Shown: positions 1 through 8,219 of the stretch, in pieces
Numbering within the stretch: position 1 is the first letter of the stretch
Layout: every line of letters begins with the position of its first letter
Source of the DNA: Ruminococcaceae bacterium UBA1691
GTDB taxonomy: Bacteria > Bacillota > Clostridia > Oscillospirales > Acutalibacteraceae
Length of the DNA stretch: 15,500 nt
Assembly: GCA_002320555.1 (NCBI GenBank)
Contig: DCJV01000115.1
Coordinates: 4,209-19,708, forward strand
Direction of reading: 5' to 3'
The notes under the pieces: generated by a model
Seen by the model: the letters and a program-made list of their open reading frames with translations, nothing else
Databases searched by the model: none
Told to the model about the DNA's origin: nothing
Position numbers and translations under genes: made by a program

Positions 1-17
1 TGTAAGGCCACTCTTCT

Positions 18-911
18 TTATTCTGCTGGAAAATGCAGTACCTCATCCCTTTTCGGAATAGACGGAGCCGCCCCTTTTTTGGACACTGCAATCGCAGATG
101 CTCTGGAAGCCATATCAAGTGCTTCTTTCACGGATTCTCCCTGCAGCCTTCCTGCCATGTAATAACCAGTAAACGTATCGCCCGCCGCTGTCGTATCCAC
201 AGTTGCTACCTGATACGCTTTTTGTTCTGCAATACCCTCCGCACCTGCATATACGGAGCCTTTTTCACCGAGCGTAAGAACAATTTCCGCATGCGGGAAC
301 CGCTCTTTCAACTGATTTAACAAAGCAGCCTTATCCACATCCTCCTGGACAAGCGCATGCGCCTCCACTTCATTTAAAATAAAACAGTCTATGTAATTTA
401 AATTGATTCTCAAAATCTTTTCATTCATTGGAGACGGATTCAGAACAATCCGCATTCCTCTTTCGTGAGCTTTCTCCACAATATACGGGATTTCACTGAT
501 TTCATTCTGAAGAAAGAGCCAGTCTCCTTCTCCAAATGCGCTCAGGACCTCATCTGCCATTTCTTTTGTAATTGCCTGATTCGCACCGCCGTACAGAATA
601 ATGCAGTTATCTCCCCCCCGGTCTTTCTGAATAATTGCATTTCCTGTGCGGACGTCCTCACATTTCATAAGAAACCGTGTATCTACACCAGCCTCATTCA
701 GGACCTCTTCCAGAAACACACCATCTGCTCCAATGGCTCCCGCATGGTAGACATTTCCGCCGGCTCTGCTCAGCGCGATGGACTGATTCAATCCCTTCCC
801 GCCAGCAAACACATTCAGCTTATCAGAAGTAATCGTTTCTCCCTTCTGTACAAAATGGTTCAGACTGTAGACATAATCTATATTTAGAGAACCAAAATTA
901 AGTATTTTCAT
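18..911 (-). CDS. rbsK: Ribokinase (PfkB family)
   Basis: A 297-residue PfkB-family sugar kinase that most likely phosphorylates ribose to ribose 5-phosphate in the cytoplasm. The N-terminal motif GGKGLNQ (residues 37-43) and the C-terminal anion-hole motif DTTAAGD (239-245, predicted catalytic Asp245) match classical ribokinases. So do GGANQ near 108-112 and the NPSP segment near 158-161. Length is normal for the family. It is the last gene of the operon inside the window, starting 31 nt after the alcohol dehydrogenase stop, with a GAGGGT ribosome binding site just upstream of ATG. In context it would act on ribose released by the nucleoside hydrolase. Specificity for ribose rather than deoxyribose or another pentose is inferred from motif similarity. 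The operon may continue beyond the window, since no terminator is visible in the 17 bases after the stop. Confidence 0.88.
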   Translation of the reverse strand: MKILNFGSLNIDYVYSLNHFVQKGETITSDKLNVFAGGKGLNQSIALSRAGGNVYHAGAIGADGVFLEEVLNEAGVDTRFLMKCEDVRTGNAIIQKDRGGDNCIILYGGANQAITKEMADEVLSAFGEGDWLFLQNEISEIPYIVEKAHERGMRIVLNPSPMNEKILRINLNYIDCFILNEVEAHALVQEDVDKAALLNQLKERFPHAEIVLTLGEKGSVYAGAEGIAEQKAYQVATVDTTAAGDTFTGYYMAGRLQGESVKEALDMASRASAIAVSKKGAAPSIPKRDEVLHFPAE

Positions 912-942
912 ATGACCCTCGCTTGCTCATTATTATACGGAA

Positions 943-2124
943 TTAAAATGCCATCTCATAAATTCGGCGGCAGTCTTCTCGATTCAGCCTCACAATACCG
1001 CCGATACTGTCGTCTTCCCCGCGGAAAGCAATTTGGTCAAGCATTTTCTCCACTTCATCTGTGGGAACTTTAAAATCCCCGAATGACACCGGCATTCCCA
1101 TACTGCGGAAATATTCTTCCGTTTTCAGAATTCCAGCATAGGCGGCTTCCAACGTATTCTCCTTCGTCCATTCTACCCCGAATACCTCTTTTGCATAACG
1201 GGCAAAACGTTCCGGACTTTTCTGATAGATATACCGCATCCAGGATCCCATAATAATGGAAAGCGTTGCGCCATGAGGCGTATCATACAGCGCACTTAAT
1301 TCATTTCCGATTTCGTGGGTTGCCCAATCCTGAACGCGCCCGATTCCTACTGTGTTGTTATGTGCAATCGTTCCAATCCACATAATTTCTGCACGGTAAG
1401 AATAATTTGATGGCTCTTCCAGCACTTTCGGCCCGATTTCAACAAGTGTTTTCAGAATTCCTTCTGACATCCGGTCGATTACACCGATTTCACTATCCGG
1501 AGTAAAGTATCTCTCACATACATGAGAAAACATATCCACCACGCCGCATGCCGTCAAAAACTTCGGCAAAGAATAGGTCAGTTCCGGATTCATAAATGCG
1601 ATCGCCGGACGCACAACCGGGTTGCTGACCAGCAGCTTCATCCCAACATCCGTATTATTGACCACCGTCACTGCGCTGGACTCGCTTCCCGTTGCAGGAC
1701 ACGTCAGGATCACACCTGTCGGCAGCGATCTTTCCGGTACCGCGTTTCCTGTGAAGAATTCCCACACATCCGTATCCGTTACCGCCCCCAGGCCGATTGC
1801 CTTGGCAGAATCTATGACGCTTCCGCCGCCTATGGCCAGAACCAGATCGACCTGTTCTTTCTTTGCAAGGGCAATTCCTTCCCTCACAAGAGACAGCCTT
1901 GGATTCGGCTGAACTCCGCCCAGCTCCAGCGTCTCGATCCCTTCCTGCTCCAGAAGCTTTTCCACCTGTTCCAAAAGCCCGGTATCATATAAGAATTTCC
2001 CGTTGTCATGATGAATCAAAACCTTATGGATGCCCATCTGTTTTAATTCACGTCCTATCTGATTTTGTGCATCTTTCCCAAACACAAATTTGGTATCTAT
2101 GCATATATTGAAATCCTGAAGCAT
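943..2124 (-). CDS. Iron-containing (YqhD/BDH-type) alcohol dehydrogenase
   Basis: A 393-residue group III metal-dependent alcohol dehydrogenase of the butanol dehydrogenase/YqhD type, a cytoplasmic NAD(P)H-dependent aldehyde or ketone reductase. The nucleotide-binding GGGS motif is at 99-102, followed by VIDSAK, and TGSES is at 145-149. The predicted metal ligands Asp197, His201, His270 and His284 are all present in the expected segments (VVDMFSH, DWATH, DTPHG). Length is typical. The start ATG lies 3 nt after the HAD stop codon, and an AAGGTG ribosome binding site lies inside the end of the HAD gene, so the two are probably co-translated. In a sugar or nucleoside operon it could reduce a sugar-derived aldehyde or ketose, or regenerate oxidised cofactor. 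Its true substrate cannot be read from the sequence. Confidence 0.9.
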   Translation of the reverse strand: MLQDFNICIDTKFVFGKDAQNQIGRELKQMGIHKVLIHHDNGKFLYDTGLLEQVEKLLEQEGIETLELGGVQPNPRLSLVREGIALAKKEQVDLVLAIGGGSVIDSAKAIGLGAVTDTDVWEFFTGNAVPERSLPTGVILTCPATGSESSAVTVVNNTDVGMKLLVSNPVVRPAIAFMNPELTYSLPKFLTACGVVDMFSHVCERYFTPDSEIGVIDRMSEGILKTLVEIGPKVLEEPSNYSYRAEIMWIGTIAHNNTVGIGRVQDWATHEIGNELSALYDTPHGATLSIIMGSWMRYIYQKSPERFARYAKEVFGVEWTKENTLEAAYAGILKTEEYFRSMGMPVSFGDFKVPTDEVEKMLDQIAFRGEDDSIGGIVRLNREDCRRIYEMAF

Positions 2125-2127
2125 GTT

Positions 2128-2796
2128 TTATACACCTTCTTTTAAAATTATTTTAACCTCAGGTACTGTCTGTACACAGTATTTCAGATTCTGAGCTCGA
2201 AGCAGCTTCGTATCCCCGTCTCCGTATGTCACCGCAATACAGTCAATCTCATTTTCCTTTGCGGCTACTGCATCACTCCATGTATCTCCAATATAGACAT
2301 ACCGGCTTTTCTCCATGCCTGATTTCTGCATGACATAGGCAATCATTTCACTTTTTGTTCTTTCCTTTCCCGGAAGAGAATCCGGAGAAATCCAACTGTC
2401 AAACAGTTCCGTCCAGCCTTTTTTCTCCAGAATCCTCTCCAGGGCTTCTTCCGGCTTCATGGTGATGATATAATTGATAATCCCTGCTTCCTTCATGTCC
2501 AAAAGCAGCTCATAGATACCAGGATAAAGATAAGTATCCTGATACTCACTGAGCGTCCGATAATGAACCCTCACCAGCTCTTCGAACCTCTCATACTTTT
2601 CTTCTTCCGGAACCGGCACGATCCGCTGGAAAATCTCTTTCACGGATTTGCCCAAATTACTGTCCTCGCTGACAAACTCTTCTGGCAGCCTGCCACCGCA
2701 TTTTTCTGCGGCATATTCAAGGGAATTCCACACGTCCTTCCCTGTGTAAGCCAGTGTTCCGTCAAAATCCCATAAAATCATCTTATATTTCATCAT
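2128..2796 (-). CDS. HAD-superfamily phosphatase, phosphoglycolate phosphatase-like
   Basis: A 222-residue HAD hydrolase with the Gph/PgmB-type layout: nucleophile motif DFDGTL (Asp10, acid/base Asp12), a helical cap from about 16 to 90, motif II Thr112 in ITMKP, motif III lysine in the GKERTKS segment (144-149), and motif IV GDTWSD (Asp171, Asp175). It should remove phosphate from a small phosphorylated metabolite in the cytoplasm. In this operon that could be a sugar phosphate produced by the neighbouring kinases, but the substrate is not determinable. The start ATG is preceded by AGGTGA at a 6-nt spacing. A second in-frame ATG follows immediately, so the start is uncertain by one codon. 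It ends 3 nt before the alcohol dehydrogenase start. Confidence 0.85.
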   Translation of the reverse strand: MMKYKMILWDFDGTLAYTGKDVWNSLEYAAEKCGGRLPEEFVSEDSNLGKSVKEIFQRIVPVPEEEKYERFEELVRVHYRTLSEYQDTYLYPGIYELLLDMKEAGIINYIITMKPEEALERILEKKGWTELFDSWISPDSLPGKERTKSEMIAYVMQKSGMEKSRYVYIGDTWSDAVAAKENEIDCIAVTYGDGDTKLLRAQNLKYCVQTVPEVKIILKEGV

Positions 2797-2802
2797 TCAT
2801 CA

Positions 2803-3022
2803 TCACCTAAAATATTTAAAACACGTTTTACTCCATACTGTTCCGGCTACAACCAATGCGGAACCAATCAGAACCGGCACAGGCATCCTTCTGCAGCTTT
2901 AGTGAACCTGATCGGCGCAATCGCAGTGTTGATCAATCAGGATAAGCGCCAATGTTAGTGCGAAGATTTCGTGTAAAAACAGCACTTGTTCCCCATAGGA
3001 TGATTGTCGGGAATCTCAGCAT
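2803..3022 (-). pseudogene. Probable remnant of a DMT/EamA-type transporter gene
   Basis: The roughly 280-nt gap between the nucleoside hydrolase and HAD genes has no intact gene but shows two gene-like fragments on the minus strand. The upstream fragment starts with ATG at 3022 and reads like an EamA first transmembrane segment (IILWGTSAVFTRNL) before hitting a stop. The downstream fragment, in another frame, ends at 2803-2805 and reads like a last EamA segment (LIGSALVVAGTVWSK). The central transmembrane segments are missing. I infer a transporter gene that suffered a large internal deletion. The match rests on pattern recognition of short hydrophobic pieces, so confidence is modest. The downstream fragment's stop overlaps the HAD ribosome binding site. 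Confidence 0.45.
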
Positions 3023-3073
3023 CGTATGCTTTCTGGAGTCAAAAAGCATTTCAACCCCTCATAGCATTTCTGA

Positions 3074-4045
3074 TTAATCATAATTTGCAAGTGTCTTATA
3101 CAGTAAGTCCATAAATCCCGGGAAATCTAATTCTAAAGCTGCCTCCGCATTCGGTTTTTCCCCTCTGAAATCCATCTGCGGCTCTCTGCACAGGTCTACG
3201 GCAGGATCTACACCTCTCAAGTGTCTGTAGTCACATACCGTCATACCTCTTGTCAGTTCACCTTTTAACTCGATATCGATATGCATATCCACTGCCTTGA
3301 TCAGAGACGGATCAACAAGCCACGCAACTGCGCACGCATCATGCAGGTTCGCTCCGGAAAGGGAAGCGCTCTTGACGGTCGTATCGATAAAGAATTCTGT
3401 CAAATCTGCCGCGAAGTTAGCTGCTTTTGTTCCTATTTCACGGAATTTCGCAACATGTTCTGCTGTCAAACAGCACTGCCTGGTCAGATTGATGCCGGAC
3501 ATCTTCACATGCATCCCGGAATGAAATACGCGGTATGCTGCTTCCGGGTCCACATAGATGTTGAATTCTGCTGAAGGGGTCCAGTTTCCATATGTCACGG
3601 AGCCGCCCATGATGCTCAGCTCTTTTACACGCTCCACGATTCTCGGCTCACGGTTGATTGCTGCTGCAATGTTTGTCAGCGGTCCTGTGGCAATCAGGGT
3701 CACGTCATCTGTATTCATCACTGTTTCCACAATAAAGTCTACTGCGTGTTTATCCTGCGCTTTTGCGGTTGGTTCCGGAAGAACCGGACCGTCCAGTCCT
3801 GTTTCGCCATGGAACTGCGGTGCTGTTACGAGCGGCACTGTTGTGGGGCAGGAGTGCCCCGCAAAAACAGGGATATCTGTTCTTCCGAGTACTTCCAATA
3901 CTTTCAGCGCATTCTTCGTTACATTTTCCAAGGTACAGTTCCCGCCGATTGTGGTGATTCCAAGCACATCCAGATGCTGTATTGCGAGCATCATCGCAAA
4001 CGCGTCATCATGACCAGGGTCACAGTCTAAAATCACTTTTTTCAT
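3074..4045 (-). CDS. Inosine-uridine-type nucleoside hydrolase
   Basis: A 323-residue nucleoside N-ribohydrolase that cleaves the N-glycosidic bond of a (ribo)nucleoside to free base and ribose. The calcium-binding N-terminal motif DCDPGHDD (7-14), the GPLTN segment (121-125), Glu160/Asn162 in AEFNIYVDPEA, and His235-Asp236 in GANLHDA match the IUNH family in order and spacing. The start was chosen at ATG 4045 and not at an in-frame upstream start. It gives the canonical MKKVILDCDPG beginning, has AAAGGAGTG upstream, and overlaps the preceding kinase stop as ATGA. It is predicted to be cytoplasmic. Base specificity (purine, pyrimidine or modified) is not readable. It is the best clue that the operon handles nucleosides. 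Confidence 0.92.
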   Translation of the reverse strand: MKKVILDCDPGHDDAFAMMLAIQHLDVLGITTIGGNCTLENVTKNALKVLEVLGRTDIPVFAGHSCPTTVPLVTAPQFHGETGLDGPVLPEPTAKAQDKHAVDFIVETVMNTDDVTLIATGPLTNIAAAINREPRIVERVKELSIMGGSVTYGNWTPSAEFNIYVDPEAAYRVFHSGMHVKMSGINLTRQCCLTAEHVAKFREIGTKAANFAADLTEFFIDTTVKSASLSGANLHDACAVAWLVDPSLIKAVDMHIDIELKGELTRGMTVCDYRHLRGVDPAVDLCREPQMDFRGEKPNAEAALELDFPGFMDLLYKTLANYD

Positions 4046-5022
4046 AGCTCTTTCACTCCTTTGCTTCTCATATGCTCTTCCAAGAATTTTCGCAGCTCTT
4101 CCGTATCCGGAGAGCTTCTTGCGCCCTTTTTCGCCACGGTATAGCCAGATACTGCATTTCCTGCAATGAGACATTCTTTCAGCGGCTTTCCAGCCAAAAC
4201 CGCACTGATAAATCCGGCATTATAAACGTCTCCCGCACCGACCGTATCCTCCACTTTCACGGGAAACGCCGGTGCCTGCGCTTCTTCTTCAGCAGAAAAT
4301 CCATAAGAACCTTCTTTCCCGTTTCTCACAATGACTACCCGGTTCTCCGTAACAAAGGATTTTGCATTCTTTCTCCAGTCTTTTTCTTCACCCAGATATG
4401 CGAATTCATCCGTCCCGGAGCCCAGTAGATACGTCGTATATTCAATGATTTCACGGATTGCTTTCTCATACTCCGGATCCAGCACACCGTCATCCACTCT
4501 CAGGTTCAAATCAAAAGAAGTAGGAACTCCGGCTTCATACGCTTCCTTGAAGATCCGGATAATTGTTGCCCGTGCGGAGGTATCGTATACAAGGGACATC
4601 CCGGATGAGTGCACCCAGTCTGCGCTGCGAATTTTCTCAAAGGATACTTTATCTGCATCCAGAACTTTGAATGCCTGATCTACTCTCGGCCATCCCCAGA
4701 GATAGCGCTCTCCATTTTCATCAATAAAGGCAAATACTCCGACTGTATTTAATTCCGGCTCAATTATCATATCGGAAATATCTACGCCTTCTTTCTGAAA
4801 ATCGCTTTTAATGTACCTTCCGTACTGGTCTTCACCAACGGAACCGATAAAGCTGGTTCCCACTCCCAGCCTGGACAGTGCAACCGCTGTATTGGCAGCA
4901 GTTCCTCCTCCCTGAAGGGACGGCGTCGGATAATCAACCAGTGTTCTTTCTTCATTCAGAAATCTCGGATAAGGTACAATGATGTCGACATTTGCATCGC
5001 CGACAACAATCACATTATGCAT
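4042..5022 (-). CDS. PfkB-family carbohydrate (or nucleoside) kinase
   Basis: A 326-residue ribokinase-fold kinase, distinct from the ribokinase at the end of the operon. The glycine motif appears as GGGTAANTA (38-46), and the anion hole with catalytic base is DTVGAGD (259-265, Asp265). The stretch DLNLR (171-175) resembles fructokinase/KDG-kinase relatives. The GERYLWGWPR segment near 104-113 is unlike classical ribokinase, so substrate specificity probably differs. The start ATG lies 8 nt inside the TrpF-like gene with GAGG upstream, and its stop overlaps the nucleoside hydrolase start (ATGA). These three genes are therefore translationally coupled and probably act on the same intermediate. 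It could phosphorylate a sugar or an intact nucleoside, and the sequence does not decide. Confidence 0.85.
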   Translation of the reverse strand: MHNVIVVGDANVDIIVPYPRFLNEERTLVDYPTPSLQGGGTAANTAVALSRLGVGTSFIGSVGEDQYGRYIKSDFQKEGVDISDMIIEPELNTVGVFAFIDENGERYLWGWPRVDQAFKVLDADKVSFEKIRSADWVHSSGMSLVYDTSARATIIRIFKEAYEAGVPTSFDLNLRVDDGVLDPEYEKAIREIIEYTTYLLGSGTDEFAYLGEEKDWRKNAKSFVTENRVVIVRNGKEGSYGFSAEEEAQAPAFPVKVEDTVGAGDVYNAGFISAVLAGKPLKECLIAGNAVSGYTVAKKGARSSPDTEELRKFLEEHMRSKGVKEL

Positions 5023-5716
5023 TGAGCGCCGCCTCGATAAACGCTTTTACTTTAGCCGGATCCTTGCAGCGTTCCGTATTTGCCCGCTCATCATCATAGT
5101 TTGTCAGGCTGAAGGAATCTACTCCATATGGATGCGTAATATGAATTGCCTCTGCTACATTGTCTGCATCCAATCCGCCTGCGATGATACACGGAACATC
5201 TGTACTTTCGATGATCGCTTTATCAATCTCACGGTCATGTGTCAAACCTGTTGCCCCGATATCTCCTGCTGCTGGTGCTTTCGTATCGATCAGGAAGAAG
5301 TCCGATACCGGTTCATAATCTTTGATATACTGCATTACCTTCTGTTCTTCCAGCGGCACTCCTGCAAGGACCGGAATCGCCTGCATAATCTTCAGCCCTG
5401 GAAATCTATTTTTCAGTTCCTGCACCTGAGCGGGCGTGATCCCCTCAATATCTCCTGATAAATGAAGCACATCCGGAAATGCTTCTTTTAAGTTTTCTGT
5501 GATCTCATCTATATCTTCTGCCACAGTTAGCCCGATTCTGACGGCCTCTGGCTGCACGCCCTCAAAAATCTCTTTTGCACGTTCACATGTCAACTGCCCG
5601 GGTGTTCTCTTAATTTTCCCATAAGATACGCCCAGATGGTGCCCTCCCATCTCTACAACCATTCTCGCGTCCTCTACGGTTCTGATTCCGTAAATTTGAA
5701 TCTTTACATCTGCCAT
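5015..5716 (-). CDS. TrpF-like TIM-barrel protein lacking the catalytic Cys
   Basis: A 233-residue protein with the overall order of phosphoribosylanthranilate isomerase (TrpF). It has an N-terminal VKIQIYGIRTVEDA where TrpF has VKICGIT..EDA, HLGVSYGKIKR, VLHLSGD (84-89), FLIDTKAP with the general-acid Asp144 retained, and IIAGGLDADNV (178-187). The catalytic cysteine position is Tyr9. The phosphate-binding SSGVE loop is replaced by SFSLTN near 201. It is therefore probably not a tryptophan-pathway enzyme, and no other trp gene is nearby. It may isomerise or bind a sugar-derived compound. I chose ATG 5716, which begins at the conserved first strand. An upstream TTG at 5743 would add nine residues. 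Ribosome binding is weak (GAGAGG about 12 nt upstream) and may rely on coupling to the preceding ATPase. Confidence 0.75.
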   Translation of the reverse strand: MADVKIQIYGIRTVEDARMVVEMGGHHLGVSYGKIKRTPGQLTCERAKEIFEGVQPEAVRIGLTVAEDIDEITENLKEAFPDVLHLSGDIEGITPAQVQELKNRFPGLKIMQAIPVLAGVPLEEQKVMQYIKDYEPVSDFFLIDTKAPAAGDIGATGLTHDREIDKAIIESTDVPCIIAGGLDADNVAEAIHITHPYGVDSFSLTNYDDERANTERCKDPAKVKAFIEAALNA

Positions 5717-5720
5717 TTTC

Positions 5721-6530
5721 TTATACCGTCCTCTCTTGTTCAAATACTTTCATAAATGCTTCTGTTGTAAAAACTGTCTTTGTCAATCCCGCGCCCTGCG
5801 CTACTTTCGTAATCGGAGGGGGGGTAACAAAGCTTTTTTTCAGTGTTTCCACCTGTGCAAACACTGTTTCTGCGTCGCCATCCAATATCACCTCCCCTCT
5901 GCACATCACAATAATCCTTTTAAAATTATCTACGACGAACTTCATATCATGAGAAATCGTAATACATAATTTTCCCTTTTCTTTCAATGTCTCAATGATT
6001 CTGTGCAGCCTTAGGTTTCCCTGCACATCCTGTCCGCAGGTCGGTTCGTCAAAAATCAACGCATCCGGATTCATCATGATAATGGATCCGATTGTACAGA
6101 ATTTTTTCTCTGTAGACGTCAGGTCAAACGGATGCACATCCAATTTCTCTGACAGCCCGACGAGTTCGGCCACCCATTTCATCCGCTCATCAATCTCTTC
6201 CTGTGGCATTCCGATCTTCTGAGGTCCGAATTCAAACTCTTTCCTCACAGATTCCAGAAACAGCTGGTCATCCGGATTCTGAAATACATATCCAACTTTC
6301 TTTGACCACTGTGCAGTGGAGCGTTTCTCAATACTTTCTCCGTTAATCAGAACTTCTCCCGATGTGGGCCGTAATATGCCGTTGAAATGTTTTACAATGG
6401 TGGTTTTACCGGCTCCGTTCTGTCCTATAATCGCTACCGGTTCTGTTCCCTCTATTACCAGATCGATCCCTTTCAGAGCCTCATCTCCTGTCGGGTAAAC
6501 ATGGCGAATCTTTTTCAGTTCAATCTTCAT
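5721..6530 (-). CDS. ecfA2: ECF transporter ATPase (EcfA2-like) with degenerate signature
   Basis: A 269-residue ABC ATPase, the second ATPase of an energy-coupling-factor importer. Walker A GQNGAGKTT is at 36-44, the Q-loop FQNPDDQ at 83-89, Walker B with catalytic Glu (LIFDEPT, 158-164), and switch His194. The ABC signature, normally LSGGQ, reads LTSTE at 137-141 followed by KKF, so it lacks the Gly-Gly that contacts ATP. The partner ATPase has a perfect signature, so the heterodimer would have one canonical and one altered ATP site. Its start overlaps the upstream ATPase stop as ATGA, with GGAGG about 10 nt upstream. It works at the cytoplasmic face of the membrane with EcfT. EcfA1/EcfA2 naming is by order and similarity only. 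Confidence 0.88.
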   Translation of the reverse strand: MKIELKKIRHVYPTGDEALKGIDLVIEGTEPVAIIGQNGAGKTTIVKHFNGILRPTSGEVLINGESIEKRSTAQWSKKVGYVFQNPDDQLFLESVRKEFEFGPQKIGMPQEEIDERMKWVAELVGLSEKLDVHPFDLTSTEKKFCTIGSIIMMNPDALIFDEPTCGQDVQGNLRLHRIIETLKEKGKLCITISHDMKFVVDNFKRIIVMCRGEVILDGDAETVFAQVETLKKSFVTPPPITKVAQGAGLTKTVFTTEAFMKVFEQERTV

Positions 6531-7381
6531 CTTCCCAGAGCCTCCTTCACCATTTCAATGGTTGGCTCCTCGGTAATTGCGATTTCCCGATTCGTATATC
6601 CTTTTTCCTGCAGCGCATGTGAAATTTTCACATAATCCGGCACTCCGATTCCTCTCTTCACAATTTCCGGATCTCCAAATATTTTCTTCGGCTCATCTAT
6701 GGCAACCACTTCTCCTTGATCCAGAACCATGATCTGATCCGAACACCTCGCCACACGCTCCATCTCATGGTCTACCATGATGACCGTGATTCCTTTCTTG
6801 TTCAGGCTTTTTACAATATCAAAAATCTCTTCGCTCCCCAGAGGATCTAGTTGTGTCGTGCACTCATCCAGAACCAGAATCTGTGGCTCCATAATGAATG
6901 TAGATCCAAACGCAACCCTCTGAATCTGCCCACCGGACAGTTCCAGCGGATTTTTAGAGAGGATATGGTCAATTCTCATCAGCTTGGACACGTAATCCAC
7001 TTTCGCCATCATCTCTTCTCTGGGTATGCCCCGGTTTCCCAGGCCATACGCCAGCTCCTCAGCTACCGTACCTGCTGTGTAGGATAGCTGATTGAATGGG
7101 TTTTGGAATACAAGCCCTATCTTCGTTGACAGTTCTGCAATGGAGCTGTTTGCTACGTTCAATCCATTTACAATCACTTCCCCAGACATTTTTCCAACGA
7201 AATAATGGGGAATCAGACCGACCAATGCATTGCAAAGAGTAGATTTTCCACTTCCATTCGAACCGATGATACAGAAGAAGCTCCCTTCTTCCACCTGAAA
7301 ACTGATATGCTTTAATGCCCTTCGCTTCGCTTGTCTGTATTTAAAAGAAAAATTCTTGACCTCTAACACTACCTTGCCCAT
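6527..7381 (-). CDS. ecfA1: ECF transporter ATPase (EcfA1-like)
   Basis: A 284-residue ABC ATPase energising the ECF importer. All catalytic motifs are intact: Walker A GSNGSGKST (40-48), Q-loop VFQNPFNQ (91-98), signature LSGGQ (148-152), Walker B ILVLDE (168-173) and H-loop His205. The residue after the catalytic Glu173 is Cys where Pro is usual (DECT). The ribosome binding site AGAGG sits 7 nt before ATG, and the gene follows EcfT after 14 nt. The C-terminal 70 residues after the nucleotide-binding domain fit the EcfA C-terminal extension used in dimerisation. It should pair with the next gene product. Having its own T and S components in the same operon suggests a dedicated (group I) transporter. 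Confidence 0.9.
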   Translation of the reverse strand: MGKVVLEVKNFSFKYRQAKRRALKHISFQVEEGSFFCIIGSNGSGKSTLCNALVGLIPHYFVGKMSGEVIVNGLNVANSSIAELSTKIGLVFQNPFNQLSYTAGTVAEELAYGLGNRGIPREEMMAKVDYVSKLMRIDHILSKNPLELSGGQIQRVAFGSTFIMEPQILVLDECTTQLDPLGSEEIFDIVKSLNKKGITVIMVDHEMERVARCSDQIMVLDQGEVVAIDEPKKIFGDPEIVKRGIGVPDYVKISHALQEKGYTNREIAITEEPTIEMVKEALGR

Positions 7382-7395
7382 TTGAGACCTCTTCC

Positions 7396-8187
7396 CTATA
7401 TCACCTTGAATTTCATCAGAATTGTCGCCAACACGCTGAGAATGAAAAAAACAATCAGAAAAACGCTCACTACTTTATCCGTTTGAGATTTCGTAACTTC
7501 TACATAATTTGTCTGCTTTACACCCTTGATGCCGAATCCTCGTGTTTCCAATGTGATGCCTCTTTCTTGCGCATCGGTCAGGGACGACATGACTACTGGT
7601 CCAAGCAGCGGAATATAAGCTTTCACTCTGGTAAATACGTTTCCTCCGATTTCCACGCCTCTTGCCTCCTGCGCTTCCTGAATAACAGCCATTCTCCTCT
7701 GCATCTGTGGAACCACGTTCAGACTTGCCAGCACCAGATATCCTGCTTTTGGCGGAAGACCGCTTTTTGTTAATGCTGCCACCAGCTTTCCGGTGTAAGT
7801 TGTTTTGTTCGTGATGTAAAATGATCCCAGAAATACCATAAGCGTACTGATAATCTTCAATGCATACAGCACACCTTCCAGACCAACCTTTGCAAATCCC
7901 AAATCTGCAATAAAAGTCACATTTTTCGGACTGTAACAGCCCTGAATAAACATCAGCATAACTGTAATCGGTATCCCAAATCCGAATATAATCTTCGCAA
8001 ATTCTTTCAGTATCTTCGCCAGCCAAGCTACTGCAAACAGCCCGATCAACACTGCGAAACCAAGCCACGGATTTGGAAAAATCAATGTCCCAAGTCCCAG
8101 TGAAAATACCGCTAAGATCTTCGTCATCGGATTCAATTCCTCAACCACAGTATGTTTTGGCACAAATGTATTCGATATCTTCGCCAT
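7396..8187 (-). CDS. ecfT: ECF transporter transmembrane component EcfT
   Basis: A 263-residue integral membrane protein with hydrophobic segments near 24-58, 64-82, 108-126 and 241-260. The long cytoplasmic coupling region carries the two ARG-type motifs of EcfT: ARG at 175-177 (EAQEARGVE) and TRG at 215-217 (GITLETRGFG). These helices dock on the two ATPases and transmit ATP hydrolysis to the S component. Length is typical. The start ATG is preceded by a strong AGGAGGT site, and the gene lies 32 nt after the S-component gene. Confidence 0.92.
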   Translation of the reverse strand: MAKISNTFVPKHTVVEELNPMTKILAVFSLGLGTLIFPNPWLGFAVLIGLFAVAWLAKILKEFAKIIFGFGIPITVMLMFIQGCYSPKNVTFIADLGFAKVGLEGVLYALKIISTLMVFLGSFYITNKTTYTGKLVAALTKSGLPPKAGYLVLASLNVVPQMQRRMAVIQEAQEARGVEIGGNVFTRVKAYIPLLGPVVMSSLTDAQERGITLETRGFGIKGVKQTNYVEVTKSQTDKVVSVFLIVFFILSVLATILMKFKVI

Positions 8188-8219
8188 CTTAACCTCCTGT
8201 TGAAAAAGGATCCGTATTG

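Noticed and set aside
4046..4174. 43-residue N-terminal extension of the nucleoside hydrolase
   Set aside because: It lies wholly inside the upstream kinase gene, has no family similarity, and ATG 4045 has a good ribosome binding site and gives the canonical N-terminus.
7475..8068. 197-codon minus-strand frame inside ecfT
   Set aside because: An overlapping alternative frame of a clear EcfT gene, with no hydrophobic pattern or domain.
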